From the NCBI RefSeq assembly GCF_000455825.1, contig NZ_ATAO01000217.1:1-64000 (forward strand): a stretch of DNA of 64,000 nt. Reading direction: 5' to 3'. Of the stretch, positions 32,546 through 40,406 are shown in pieces. This DNA comes from Microbacterium maritypicum MF109 (lineage in GTDB: Bacteria; Actinomycetota; Actinomycetes; Actinomycetales; Microbacteriaceae). The translations under genes were made by a program, and so were the position numbers. Under the pieces are notes generated by a model. That model worked only from the letters and a program-made list of their open reading frames with translations, searched no databases and was not told where the DNA came from. Positions within the stretch are counted from its first letter, which is position 1. Every line of letters starts with the position of its first letter.

Positions 32546-33430
32546 TCAGCGCGACGAGACGAGCGCGTCGATCGACGCGCGCGACAGGGCCGACGTCGTC
32601 GCACCCCGATGCTGCGCCACCACGGCGCCGGCCGCACAGGCCCGGATCAGCGCCGTCTCGATTGCTTCTCCCTGGGCGAGCGCGGCGGCCAGGGCTCCGC
32701 AGAACGCATCGCCGGCGCCGGTCGTATCCACCGGATCGATCCGGAACGCGTCGACCTGCAGAGGATCGCTCCCCGCGCGATGCAGCACCACTCCCCCGGC
32801 ACCCCGGGTGAGAACCACGACCGGGGCTCCGGCGGCGTGCAGCCGGTCGATGCCGCCGAGCGCGGTGCACTCGGTCTCGTTGACCACCAGCACGTCGACG
32901 TCGCCGAGCATCTCGACCGCCTCGGCATGTGCGGGCGCGGCGTTCAGGATCGTCAGGGCTCCGGCCGTCCGGCCCGCGCGCAGGGCGGCCGCCACGCTCG
33001 CGAGCGGAACCTCCAGCTGCGCGAGCACGACCGCCGCGCCCGCGATCCCGGCGACCGCGTCGTCGACATCGAGCTCGGCGTTCGCACCGGCCGCGACGAT
33101 GATGCTGTTGTCGCCGTCGTCGAAGGCCAGCACGTGGGCGACGCCCGTCGGAACGGCGGCACTCCGGCGCAGGGCCGCCGCGACTCCGGCATCCGCCAGC
33201 GTCTGCTGCAGCACGTCGGCGGCCTCGTCCGTTCCGACCACCGCACAGAACCGGGTCGGAGCCCCGCTGCGTGCGGAGGCGACGGCCTGATTCAGCCCCT
33301 TGCCCCCGGCGAAGCGGCCGCCGGCCCGACCGAGTAGGGTCTCGCCGACGCGGGGAGGGCGCGAAACCTCGACCACGAGATCGAGATTCGCGCTCCCCAC
33401 GACGGCGACACCGGTGAGGGTGTCAGACAC
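32546..33430 (-). CDS. rcaD: Ribokinase (RcaD-like)
   Basis: 294 residues, PfkB family. GSANLDLVVEVSRPPRVGET and GGRFAGGKGLNQAVASAR form the sugar-binding N-terminal block, NETE is conserved, and DTTGAGDAFCGALAAAL (about residue 234) holds the anion hole and catalytic Asp. It phosphorylates ribose to ribose 5-phosphate. Its start overlaps rcaE by eight bases, so it is co-translated with the lyase that would release ribose from riboflavin; M. maritypicum RcaD is a ribokinase. Confidence 0.82.
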   Translation of the reverse strand: MSDTLTGVAVVGSANLDLVVEVSRPPRVGETLLGRAGGRFAGGKGLNQAVASARSGAPTRFCAVVGTDEAADVLQQTLADAGVAAALRRSAAVPTGVAHVLAFDDGDNSIIVAAGANAELDVDDAVAGIAGAAVVLAQLEVPLASVAAALRAGRTAGALTILNAAPAHAEAVEMLGDVDVLVVNETECTALGGIDRLHAAGAPVVVLTRGAGGVVLHRAGSDPLQVDAFRIDPVDTTGAGDAFCGALAAALAQGEAIETALIRACAAGAVVAQHRGATTSALSRASIDALVSSR

Positions 33431-34802
33431 GCGACATCGTCCGTCGGTACTGGGAGCCGGTGTGCGAGTCGGCGAGCGCCGGCGTCGGCGTGCCGATCAG
33501 ACGCTCACGCAGCGACTGCGGCTCGGCCGAGGGTTCGGCGATCGCACCGCGCTCCTTGAGGATCGGCAGCACGTGCTCGATGAAGTCGACCGTCGACGCC
33601 GGCGGGATGACGGGAGCGAACAGGAATCCGTCCAGGTCGGCGCCGTCGGCGAGCTCGATCATCCGGTCTGCCACCTGCTCGGGGGTGCCGACGATCGGGC
33701 GGGCGCCGACGCCGTGCGCGTGCCAATCTCCGAGGACATCGCCGACCGTCTTGTCGGCGAAGCGGGCGACCTGGGTCTGCGACAGCTCGGTGCTCAGCTC
33801 CGACATCGGCGTGTTCGGCGCATAGGCCGAGAGGTCGAGGCCGGTGAACCATGCGTAGGAGGCGACGGTGACGTCGGGGTTCTGCGCGTCGGCGACCTCG
33901 GCGTACTTGCGCTGCGCCTCTTCCTCGGTGCTGCCGACGATCGCGGCGAATGCCGACATGATTTTCACCTCGTCGGCTCCGCGGCCGTTCTTGACGGCCT
34001 CTTCGCGGATCGCCGATGAGTGCGCACGCAGCTGCTCGACCGAGCCGCTGCCGACGAAGATCGCCTCGCCGTGCTTGCCCCCGAACTCCCGACCCGCGGG
34101 GGATGCGCCGGCCTGGAAAAGCACCGGGGTACCCTGCGGCGAGCGCGAAGTGTTGCCGTAGCCGTGCGATCGGAAGTACGGGCCGTCGTGGGCGATGCGG
34201 TGCACCTTCGACGGGTCGGCGAAGCGCCCGGACTTGTCGCGCTCCAGAGCCCCTTCCTCCCACGCCTGCTCCCACAGCTTGTAGACGACCTGCATGAAGT
34301 CGTCGGCCATGAGGTAGCGCTCGTCGTGGCCGACCATCGGCACGCCGAAGCCCTGCACAGCCGTGTCCGCCGTGCCGGTGGTGACCACGTTCCAGCCGAT
34401 GCGGCCGCCGGAGAGGATGTCGAGCGTCGCCATCCGTCGCGCGAACGAATAGGGCGGTTCGAGCAGCGTCGAGCCGGTGGCGACGAGCCCCAGGCGCGTC
34501 GTCTCGGGGATGAGAGCGGCGAGGATGATCGCCGGGTCCAGACGCGGCAGGTCGAGACCTTCGAGGGAGCAGATGTCGGGACGCTCGCCGGCGACGTCGG
34601 CCCACCCCCAGGCATCCGCGAGGAACAGGAAGTCGAACCCGGCGTCCTCGACCATGCGCGCGGTGTCGCGCCAGTACTCGAGCTTGTCGAACAGGTAGCG
34701 CCCGTTGTCGGGGTGCCGCCACGTGGCGGTGCCGGAGTCGTTCGCCTGGGCGTTCTCGAAGAGGCCGAGACGCAACTGCTTGACGGTGTTCTGATCGGTC
34801 AT
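33423..34802 (-). CDS. rcaE: Flavin-dependent riboflavin lyase/hydrolase (RcaE-like, LLM superfamily)
   Basis: 459 residues of the NtaA/SnaA/DszA group of bacterial luciferase-like flavin monooxygenases: LFLADAWGWADV, SGGRIGWNVVTTGT, HDERYLMADDFMQVVYKLW and VLFQAGASPAGREF are the characteristic blocks. Alone these would indicate a generic nitrilotriacetate- or sulfone-type monooxygenase. With riboflavin kinase, flavin reductase and ribokinase all in the locus it matches RcaE of M. maritypicum, which uses reduced FMN to split riboflavin to lumichrome and ribose. Substrate is therefore inferred from context. Confidence 0.75.
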   Translation of the reverse strand: MTDQNTVKQLRLGLFENAQANDSGTATWRHPDNGRYLFDKLEYWRDTARMVEDAGFDFLFLADAWGWADVAGERPDICSLEGLDLPRLDPAIILAALIPETTRLGLVATGSTLLEPPYSFARRMATLDILSGGRIGWNVVTTGTADTAVQGFGVPMVGHDERYLMADDFMQVVYKLWEQAWEEGALERDKSGRFADPSKVHRIAHDGPYFRSHGYGNTSRSPQGTPVLFQAGASPAGREFGGKHGEAIFVGSGSVEQLRAHSSAIREEAVKNGRGADEVKIMSAFAAIVGSTEEEAQRKYAEVADAQNPDVTVASYAWFTGLDLSAYAPNTPMSELSTELSQTQVARFADKTVGDVLGDWHAHGVGARPIVGTPEQVADRMIELADGADLDGFLFAPVIPPASTVDFIEHVLPILKERGAIAEPSAEPQSLRERLIGTPTPALADSHTGSQYRRTMSRV

Positions 34803-34830
34803 GTGCGGGTGCCTTCCTTGTGGGTGGTTC

Positions 34831-34890
34831 GTTCTGCTGGTTCCGGAGTCGTTCTGCTGGTTCCGGAGCGGTTCTGGAGTGGTTCCGGGC
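34831..34890. repeat. Three 20-nt tandem repeats upstream of rcaE
   Basis: GTTCTGCTGGTTCCGGAGTC (34831-34850), GTTCTGCTGGTTCCGGAGCG (34851-34870) and a diverged third unit GTTCTGGAGTGGTTCCGGGC (34871-34890) stand between the importer permease and rcaE. Period 20 bases, about two helical turns. Function unknown. Confidence 0.8.
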
Positions 34891-34949
34891 ACGCCGGAGG
34901 AACCCCGGGACGGGTTGGGGGGCACCCGTCCCGGGATGAGGGTGCCGCG

Positions 34950-35798
34950 TCAGCCCTTGGCCGTGACCTCGCCGTCGCTCCACCAGAGCACGCGCTTGCG
35001 CACCAGGGCGAGGACGATGATCAGGAGCACACCGAGCAGGCAGAGCAGAGCGATGCTGGCCCAGGTGACCGCGAGGTTCGCCTGAGCCGCAGACGTGGTG
35101 ACGAGCGAGCCGAGACCGGCCTGCTGTCCCGCCGCGACGAACTCGGCGACCGCCGCGCCGACCACCGCGAGCGGCAGGGCGATGCGGAGCCCTGCGAACA
35201 CGTAGGGCATGCTGCCGGGAAAGCGCAGCTCGCGGAAGATCTCCCACCGCGAGGCGTGCAGCGTCTTGAAGACGTCGAGCGCCTTCTGATCGACGTCGCG
35301 CAGACCCGCGAGCGAGTTCACGAGCATCGGGAAGAACACCACGAGCCCCGTCACGATGAACTTCGGCACCATGCCGAAGCCGAAGGCCACGACCAGTGCG
35401 GGGGCGATCGCCACGATCGGGGTCACCATCACGATGATGACCAGCGGCATGACCGCCCGCTCGATGATCTGGAACTCCGCCATGACGACCGCCAGGAGGA
35501 ATCCGGCGAGGATACCGGCGGCGGCGCCGACCACCACCTCGAGGAGCGTGACGAGGAAGTTCGACCAGTACATGCCGGCGTCATCGACGAGGCTGGCGCC
35601 GATCGCCTCCAGCGTCGGCAGCACGTACGGGTTGGTCCAGGCCACGACCTGCCAGAGGAGAGCGGCGATCACGAAGGTGATCAACGTGGGTCCCCACGCT
35701 CCCCAGCGCAGCCAGGAAGGAACTCCCCGGCGTGGCTGGGCCTTCAGGCGGGCGGTCGCGAGGGTGGCGGTCGTGTCTCTCATCGTCAGCTCAGACAT
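34950..35798 (-). CDS. ABC transporter permease, probable riboflavin importer
   Basis: 282 residues, SsuC/TauC/ThiX-type permease with about six helices. The start ATG overlaps the ATPase gene by eight bases. The EAA-like loop reads TLHASRWEIFRELRFPGSMP. RibX-type riboflavin permeases belong to this family. Membership in the rca operon and a shared operator suggest riboflavin as substrate; the family also moves sulfonates and thiamine precursors. Confidence 0.75.
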   Translation of the reverse strand: MSELTMRDTTATLATARLKAQPRRGVPSWLRWGAWGPTLITFVIAALLWQVVAWTNPYVLPTLEAIGASLVDDAGMYWSNFLVTLLEVVVGAAAGILAGFLLAVVMAEFQIIERAVMPLVIIVMVTPIVAIAPALVVAFGFGMVPKFIVTGLVVFFPMLVNSLAGLRDVDQKALDVFKTLHASRWEIFRELRFPGSMPYVFAGLRIALPLAVVGAAVAEFVAAGQQAGLGSLVTTSAAQANLAVTWASIALLCLLGVLLIIVLALVRKRVLWWSDGEVTAKG

Positions 35799-36588
35799 GG
35801 GCCTTCTCCGTCTGCGCGCGCAGCGCACCGCGCACGACTGCTTCCAGTTCGCGGAACTCGTCCGTCGCGTAGGCCTCTTCGGTGCGCGGCCGCGGCAGGT
35901 TCACATCGATCACCTGGGCGATGCGCCCCGGGTGCGCGGCCATCACCACGATGCGGTCGGAGAGCATGATCGCCTCCGGCACCGAGTGCGTGACGAACAT
36001 GACGGCCTTGCGGTTGGACTGCCAGAACTCCAGCAGCGCGATCCGCTGCAGGTCGCGGTTCATCTCGTCCAGCGCCGAGAACGGCTCGTCCATCAGCATG
36101 ATGGCCGGGTCGAACACGAACGCCCTCGCGATCGCGGCACGCTGCTGCATGCCGCCCGACAGCTGTCCGGGGTACTTCTTCATCGCCTGGCCGAGCCCGA
36201 AGGTGGCCAGCAGCTCCGCGGGATCACGGAGCGCTCGCCCGGCGTTGGCCTTGGCGTTGATCCGCACCGGCAGCTCGACGTTCTCGCGCACCGTCTTCCA
36301 CGGCAGCAGTGCGGGCGACTGCGGCACGAGACCGATCTTCTTGTCGCGCGAAGCCGCCGTGACGCTCTCGCCGTCGATCGTGACGGTTCCGGAGTCGGCG
36401 TCGAGAAGGCCGGCGACGACCTTGAGCAGTGTGGACTTGCCGCAGCCGCTCGGGCCGATCACCGACACGAACTCGCCCATGCCGATCGTCAGGCTCACAT
36501 CATCGAGTACGGTGACCTTCGCGCCGTCGACGCCGAACGACTTCGAGACGTTCCTGACCTCGACGCCGGCGCCGTGTGCGACCGTCAT
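35791..36588 (-). CDS. ABC transporter ATPase, probable riboflavin importer
   Basis: 265 residues. Walker A GPSGCGKST (about residue 45), Q-loop VPQSPALLPW, signature LSGGMQQRAAIARAF, Walker B IMLMDEPFSALD and switch His in VMFVTHSVPEA are intact. It is of the SsuB/TauB type. Its start shares one base with the binding-protein stop (TGATG), so the three importer genes are translationally coupled. Confidence 0.85.
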   Translation of the reverse strand: MTVAHGAGVEVRNVSKSFGVDGAKVTVLDDVSLTIGMGEFVSVIGPSGCGKSTLLKVVAGLLDADSGTVTIDGESVTAASRDKKIGLVPQSPALLPWKTVRENVELPVRINAKANAGRALRDPAELLATFGLGQAMKKYPGQLSGGMQQRAAIARAFVFDPAIMLMDEPFSALDEMNRDLQRIALLEFWQSNRKAVMFVTHSVPEAIMLSDRIVVMAAHPGRIAQVIDVNLPRPRTEEAYATDEFRELEAVVRGALRAQTEKAHV

Positions 36589-37691
36589 CACTTCTCCTGC
36601 CAGATCAGGGTGTCGCCGTCGTAGAGGTCGGCGACCAGGTCGGCGTCCATCATGTCGGCGATCGCGGGCAGCTCCTTGACGTCGCCGTACTTCTTCACGA
36701 GGGCGTACTCGGGCTCCCACATCGACTCGTTCTGCACGCCGGGGTTCCCGCCGGCGCTCTCGCGCACCCACGCGGACTCCACCTCCCACGTGCGGGCGAG
36801 CTGGTCGCGGGGGAACGCTGCGCCCTGACCGCTGTCCTCGGCCAGCTTCGCGAGCTTGTCGATGCAGGCATCCGACTCGTCCAGGCAGTACTGCAGCGCC
36901 TTGAGGCTCGCCCGCATGAAGTCGGCGGCGACCTCGCGGTGCTCGTCGAGGAATCGGGAATTCACCTCCATCACGTTGTATGTACCCTCGACGCCGAGAT
37001 CGGCGGGGAGGAACTCGCTGAACGGCAGGCCCTGAGCCTTGAGCGACTGCGGCTGGTTGGAGGCGTAGCCGACGATCGCGTCGACCTGCTCGCGGACGAC
37101 GACCGTGGGGTCGTAGTTGGTCATCTTGACCATCTCGACCTTCGAGACGTCGACGCCGGCCTCGTCGAGCATGGCCGAGGCGATCGGCGTCAGGTTGATG
37201 AAGTATCCGAGCGATCCGCCCTCGAGGTCCTTCAGGCTCTCGAGCTTCTCGTTGCCGAAGATCGAGAACGGCGGGGTCGTGCCGTAGGTGGCGACCGCCG
37301 TGAGGTTCTTGCTGTTCGCCGCCGCCAGCATCACGTCGGATGCAGAACCGAGAGCGGTGAACTGGGCCTGACCCGATGCCACGAGCTGCTGCCCGTTCGC
37401 CCCGGAGGCGTTGATCTCGACATCGAGGCACAGGTCGTCGAAGTAGCCCAGCTCCTCGGCGAGGAACACGTCGAGCTGGCCGGCGCTGGCGGAGTAGCCG
37501 TAGCCGGAGATGTAGGTGATGGTGCCGGCATCCTGATTCCGCTTGCAGGCGTCGGTGTCGCTCGCACTCGTGGGGGCGGTATCGCCGCCTGGCGTCTGCG
37601 CGGAGCATGCTCCGAGCGTCAGCGTGGCGGCGAGAACGCACGTCAGGGTGGCAGTGATGCGGAATCGGGTTTCCGCAGAGGAAGTAGCCAT
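36588..37691 (-). CDS. NMT1/THI5-type substrate-binding lipoprotein, probable riboflavin binder
   Basis: 367 residues. Lipobox LGAC at about residues 26-29, then an NMT1/THI5-like two-lobe domain: QLDVFLAEELGYFDDLCLDV, ASGQAQFTALGSASDVMLAA and GYFINLTPIA. RibY, a riboflavin-binding protein, is from this family, although most members bind thiamine pyrimidines, sulfonates or nitrate. Four Cys in the body (ACKR, LCLDV, QYCLDE, ACIDK) may form disulfides. First gene of the operon, 50 bases after a perfect copy of the rca operator. Confidence 0.75.
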   Translation of the reverse strand: MATSSAETRFRITATLTCVLAATLTLGACSAQTPGGDTAPTSASDTDACKRNQDAGTITYISGYGYSASAGQLDVFLAEELGYFDDLCLDVEINASGANGQQLVASGQAQFTALGSASDVMLAAANSKNLTAVATYGTTPPFSIFGNEKLESLKDLEGGSLGYFINLTPIASAMLDEAGVDVSKVEMVKMTNYDPTVVVREQVDAIVGYASNQPQSLKAQGLPFSEFLPADLGVEGTYNVMEVNSRFLDEHREVAADFMRASLKALQYCLDESDACIDKLAKLAEDSGQGAAFPRDQLARTWEVESAWVRESAGGNPGVQNESMWEPEYALVKKYGDVKELPAIADMMDADLVADLYDGDTLIWQEK

Positions 37692-37740
37692 GAGGGTCCC
37701 TTCTCGGCCGTTCGTCGTTGATGGCTCGATGAAAATAACA

Positions 37741-37756
37741 TAGTCAAGATTGACTA
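37741..37756 (-). promoter_or_regulatory. Operator of the riboflavin importer/lyase operon
   Basis: TAGTCAAGATTGACTA is a perfect 7-2-7 palindrome, with arms identical to O1 at 31852. TTGACT within it could also act as a -35 element. It lies 50 bases upstream of the binding-protein start. Confidence 0.75.
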
Positions 37757-37815
37757 AGCAAGATCAAACTAACTTTTGACGACAGGCACGACACGGACGG
37801 GGGCTGGACGGGCGT

Positions 37816-37895
37816 CGAGTGCACGCGAACTCGCCGAGTGCACGACTTGTCGACGTCGAGAAGCCGTGCACTCGGCAGGAAGCCGTGCACTCGGC
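37816..37895. repeat. Four CGAGTGCACG boxes in paired inverted orientation
   Basis: CGAGTGCACG at 37816-37825 and 37835-37844, then its complement CGTGCACTCG at 37865-37874 and 37884-37893. The inner pair extends to GCCGAGTGCACG/CGTGCACTCGGC (12-bp stem, 20-nt loop), and the fourth box offers an alternative pairing. It begins 36 bases downstream of the TetR stop, so it could be its terminator or a regulatory RNA switch. Confidence 0.7.
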
Positions 37896-37930
37896 GATAC
37901 AGAGCGGGAGCGCGGGCGGAGCGCGTGCCG

Positions 37931-38557
37931 TCAGGACTGAGGAGGAGCGGCAGGGTAGAGGTAGCGGCGCACGAACTCGTCGAAGAGCGGGACCATGTCG
38001 ACGGATTCGTCGAGGAGCCACTGCAGCTGGATCCCGTCCATGACGGCGCTGATCAGGCGTGCGGCGAGCGCGGGGTCGATGTCGTCGCGCACCTCACCGG
38101 CTTCCTGCCCACGGCGGAGGATCTCCACGGCTTCGTCGGCTCGTGCCCGGTAGCGGGCGGCGAACTCGGCGTGCGACGGATGCTCCGGATCGGTCGCCTC
38201 GGCCGAGACGATCGCGTACAACGACGTGAGGCCGCGCGAGGTCTGATTGTGGGCGACGACTCTCTTCGCCTGCTCGAGGAGGGTGTGCTCCGCGGGATCG
38301 CCCGCGGCCGCTCGTACCTTCTCGTCGCGCTGGTGCAGCACCTCGGCGAACAGCTCCTCCTTGTCGGCGAAGTGATGCAGGAGGCCGGCAGGCGTCACGC
38401 CGACGCGCTTCGCGATCTCCCGCAGCGACCCGCCGTGGAATCCGGTCCGGGAGAACACGACCAGCGCTTCGTCGACGATCGCCTGCCGTCGCGCCTGCCC
38501 CGTGGCGTAGGAGCCACGGGGGCCACGACCCGCTGTCGGCTGGCCGTCCGTTCCCAC
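37931..38557 (-). CDS. TetR-family regulator
   Basis: 208 residues, GTG start. The HTH is GGSLREIAKRVGVTPAGLLHHF (about residues 42-63) after a helix with AIVDEALVVFSRTGF; the rest is the ligand-binding and dimerisation domain, with a DGIQLQWLLDE segment typical of BetI/TetR_C_6-like members. It lies between the riboflavin importer operon and the glucanase-like gene on the same strand. Its target is unknown; the hairpin repeats downstream may be its terminator. Confidence 0.82.
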   Translation of the reverse strand: MGTDGQPTAGRGPRGSYATGQARRQAIVDEALVVFSRTGFHGGSLREIAKRVGVTPAGLLHHFADKEELFAEVLHQRDEKVRAAAGDPAEHTLLEQAKRVVAHNQTSRGLTSLYAIVSAEATDPEHPSHAEFAARYRARADEAVEILRRGQEAGEVRDDIDPALAARLISAVMDGIQLQWLLDESVDMVPLFDEFVRRYLYPAAPPQS

Positions 38558-38593
38558 TGCCCACTCCCATCCCTCGTCGAGGGAAGCGGCAGT

Positions 38594-40150
38594 TCAGCCC
38601 TGGTGGCCGTTGCCACCCGCACCCCACGACGAGCTGAATTCCTGCTGTCGCATCGCGGGGCGCAGAAGCTTCTCCATCTCGCGATCCACGAAGTAGTCCT
38701 TGAGCTTATCCTTCGTGAGTTCGTTGCCGATCGCCGCCATGATCATCGACTGGTCGAGTGACAGGTAGCGCTCGGCGATCGTGCCGCTCTTCACGGCGAC
38801 CGCGTCGTAGAACCCACCGGGGCCATAGGCGCCGAGATCCTCCTCGATGCCTTCGAGGTTGCGCAGCACACCCTTGCGGTCAAAGGGCAGCGCGAGGAAG
38901 GCCGCATGCGGCGTGATCACGCCGTCGCCGAACTCGGGAGCGGGGTTCGTGCCCACCGCACAGCCCGGACGGTCCACATCGACGTCGGTCTTCTCCATGT
39001 CGGACGTGTAGCCGTCAGACCGCATGCCCGCGATGTCGACGCCGTATTCCGCGTATCCGCCGAAGGGATCACTCGCGGGCGAGAAGCCCCAATACCCGTA
39101 TCCGGCCTCGTCGAGCCCGTGCTGCTTCTGCACGGCGACCGTGATCGGATGATTGAGCTTCCACGACTTCGGACCCCACTTCGTCTCCGGGACGAGCAGG
39201 TCGGGCATCAGCGACTCGAACATGCTGCCGCCCCAGCTGGGGACGAACGACATACCGTCATAGCTGTACGCGCCTTCCCAGACCTCGACGCCGTCGTAGG
39301 TGCGGTACTCCCCCTCGGGAAGCTGCTCCTGCCAGGCCCAGTCGCAGCCGGGCGGCATCGTGCGATGCGTGCCGTACAACGCCGTCGCCGGGATCTGGCC
39401 GTTGGCGATGCCGAGATAGGTCGCGATGCGGCTCTCGCTCACGGTCGTGTCGTAGTGGTGGCAGGTGTAGTAGGCGGTCTCGCCCGATCCGTTGTACATC
39501 GGGGCCGCGACGCTGCAGTCCGGCGGCACCTCGTCCCAGAAACCGCCGCGGTTGGTGCCGGCGGGGAGGCCGGCGGCACCCGCGGGATCGAAGAACGAGG
39601 CGAAGTCCATGGAGTCGTAGAGGGCGTCCGCCTGCACCGCGAGGGCAGGATCCGCCTCGCGGACGATACGCAGGGCGGCGGCCAGCCACCCGTTGTCGAC
39701 CGTGCTGAGGAACGGGTGCACCGGATCGCCGGAGTCGGGCCAGGTCGTCAGCTTCTCCCCCGTCGTGGGCGAGTACCAGTTGTAGAACATGCCGCTCGCG
39801 TCATTGCGCTCGAGCCCTTCGAGGGTGTCGAGCGTGGCGGACATGCGGCTGCGCGCCTCGTCGGCGCCGATGATGCCGAGGTCTCGCGCCGTGACGGTCG
39901 ACCACAGGTATCCGCCGATGTTCGTCGGAGAAGTGTATGCGCTGGGGGTCTGCAGGTCGCCGGTGATGTTGTCGGCCGGAAGGCCCGTCTCCTCATCGGT
40001 CATCGCCGCGAGGGAGCCCCAGGTGTCCTGTGCCCAGCGCGTGAGCTCGGCGTCGCCCTGACGGCCGCCTCCCGCCGCCGCCGGTCCGGCCAGGGCCAGG
40101 CCTGAGACGACCAGTCCGACCGTGGCCAGTGTGCTCATCCATCGCTTCAT
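38594..40150 (-). CDS. Secreted glucoamylase-like (GH144-type) protein
   Basis: 518 residues with a signal peptide (about 1-27, cleavage near GPAAAGG). ATG 40150 is used, with GAGGAGA upstream; a GTG one codon earlier is also possible. The fold is an all-alpha (alpha/alpha)6-type toroid: NIGGYLWSTVTARDLGIIGADEA at the start, YYGFSPA-like GYWGFSPASDPFGGY, ITPHAAFLALPF, GPGGFYDAVAVKSGTIAERYLSLDQSMIMAAIGN at the end. These match the glucoamylase-like family that contains GH144 endo-beta-1,2-glucanases. A role in beta-glucan breakdown is likely; beta-1,2 specificity is unproven. No carbohydrate-binding domain is seen. Confidence 0.7.
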   Translation of the reverse strand: MKRWMSTLATVGLVVSGLALAGPAAAGGGRQGDAELTRWAQDTWGSLAAMTDEETGLPADNITGDLQTPSAYTSPTNIGGYLWSTVTARDLGIIGADEARSRMSATLDTLEGLERNDASGMFYNWYSPTTGEKLTTWPDSGDPVHPFLSTVDNGWLAAALRIVREADPALAVQADALYDSMDFASFFDPAGAAGLPAGTNRGGFWDEVPPDCSVAAPMYNGSGETAYYTCHHYDTTVSESRIATYLGIANGQIPATALYGTHRTMPPGCDWAWQEQLPEGEYRTYDGVEVWEGAYSYDGMSFVPSWGGSMFESLMPDLLVPETKWGPKSWKLNHPITVAVQKQHGLDEAGYGYWGFSPASDPFGGYAEYGVDIAGMRSDGYTSDMEKTDVDVDRPGCAVGTNPAPEFGDGVITPHAAFLALPFDRKGVLRNLEGIEEDLGAYGPGGFYDAVAVKSGTIAERYLSLDQSMIMAAIGNELTKDKLKDYFVDREMEKLLRPAMRQQEFSSSWGAGGNGHQG

Positions 40151-40291
40151 CACGTCTCCTCATCGAGAACGGGCGCCGCTGACCGGAGCCACTCCACACG
40201 CGAAAACCTAACAGGTGTTCAGTGTTGGCTCAACCCCCGCTTCCGTCCGCTCCGTAGCCTGCGCAGGATGCCCGCGCGAGTCGATCCATCC

Positions 40292-40352
40292 GCTCCGGTC
40301 GCACTTCCTGTCGCCTTCGCCGCTCCCGGGCGGCAGCAACTGCGACCGGAAC
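40292..40352. repeat. 61-nt intergenic inverted-repeat element, copy B
   Basis: Begins GCTCCGGTCGCACTTCCTG and ends CAGCAACTGCGACCGGAAC. Same length and same end sequences as copy A at 30817-30877, with a different middle. Located between ramB and the glucanase-like gene. Confidence 0.7.
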
Positions 40353-40406
40353 GCCGGGCGGAGCGGGCGGGAGCGGGGGCGGACGGCGGGGACGGGCGGG
40401 GCGGGG

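Noticed and set aside
34831..34890. CRISPR array
   Set aside because: Contiguous tandem units with no unique spacers and no cas genes.
33423..37691. Nitrilotriacetate or sulfonate degradation operon
   Set aside because: Family-level matches allow it, but riboflavin kinase and ribokinase in the same regulon make riboflavin catabolism the better reading.
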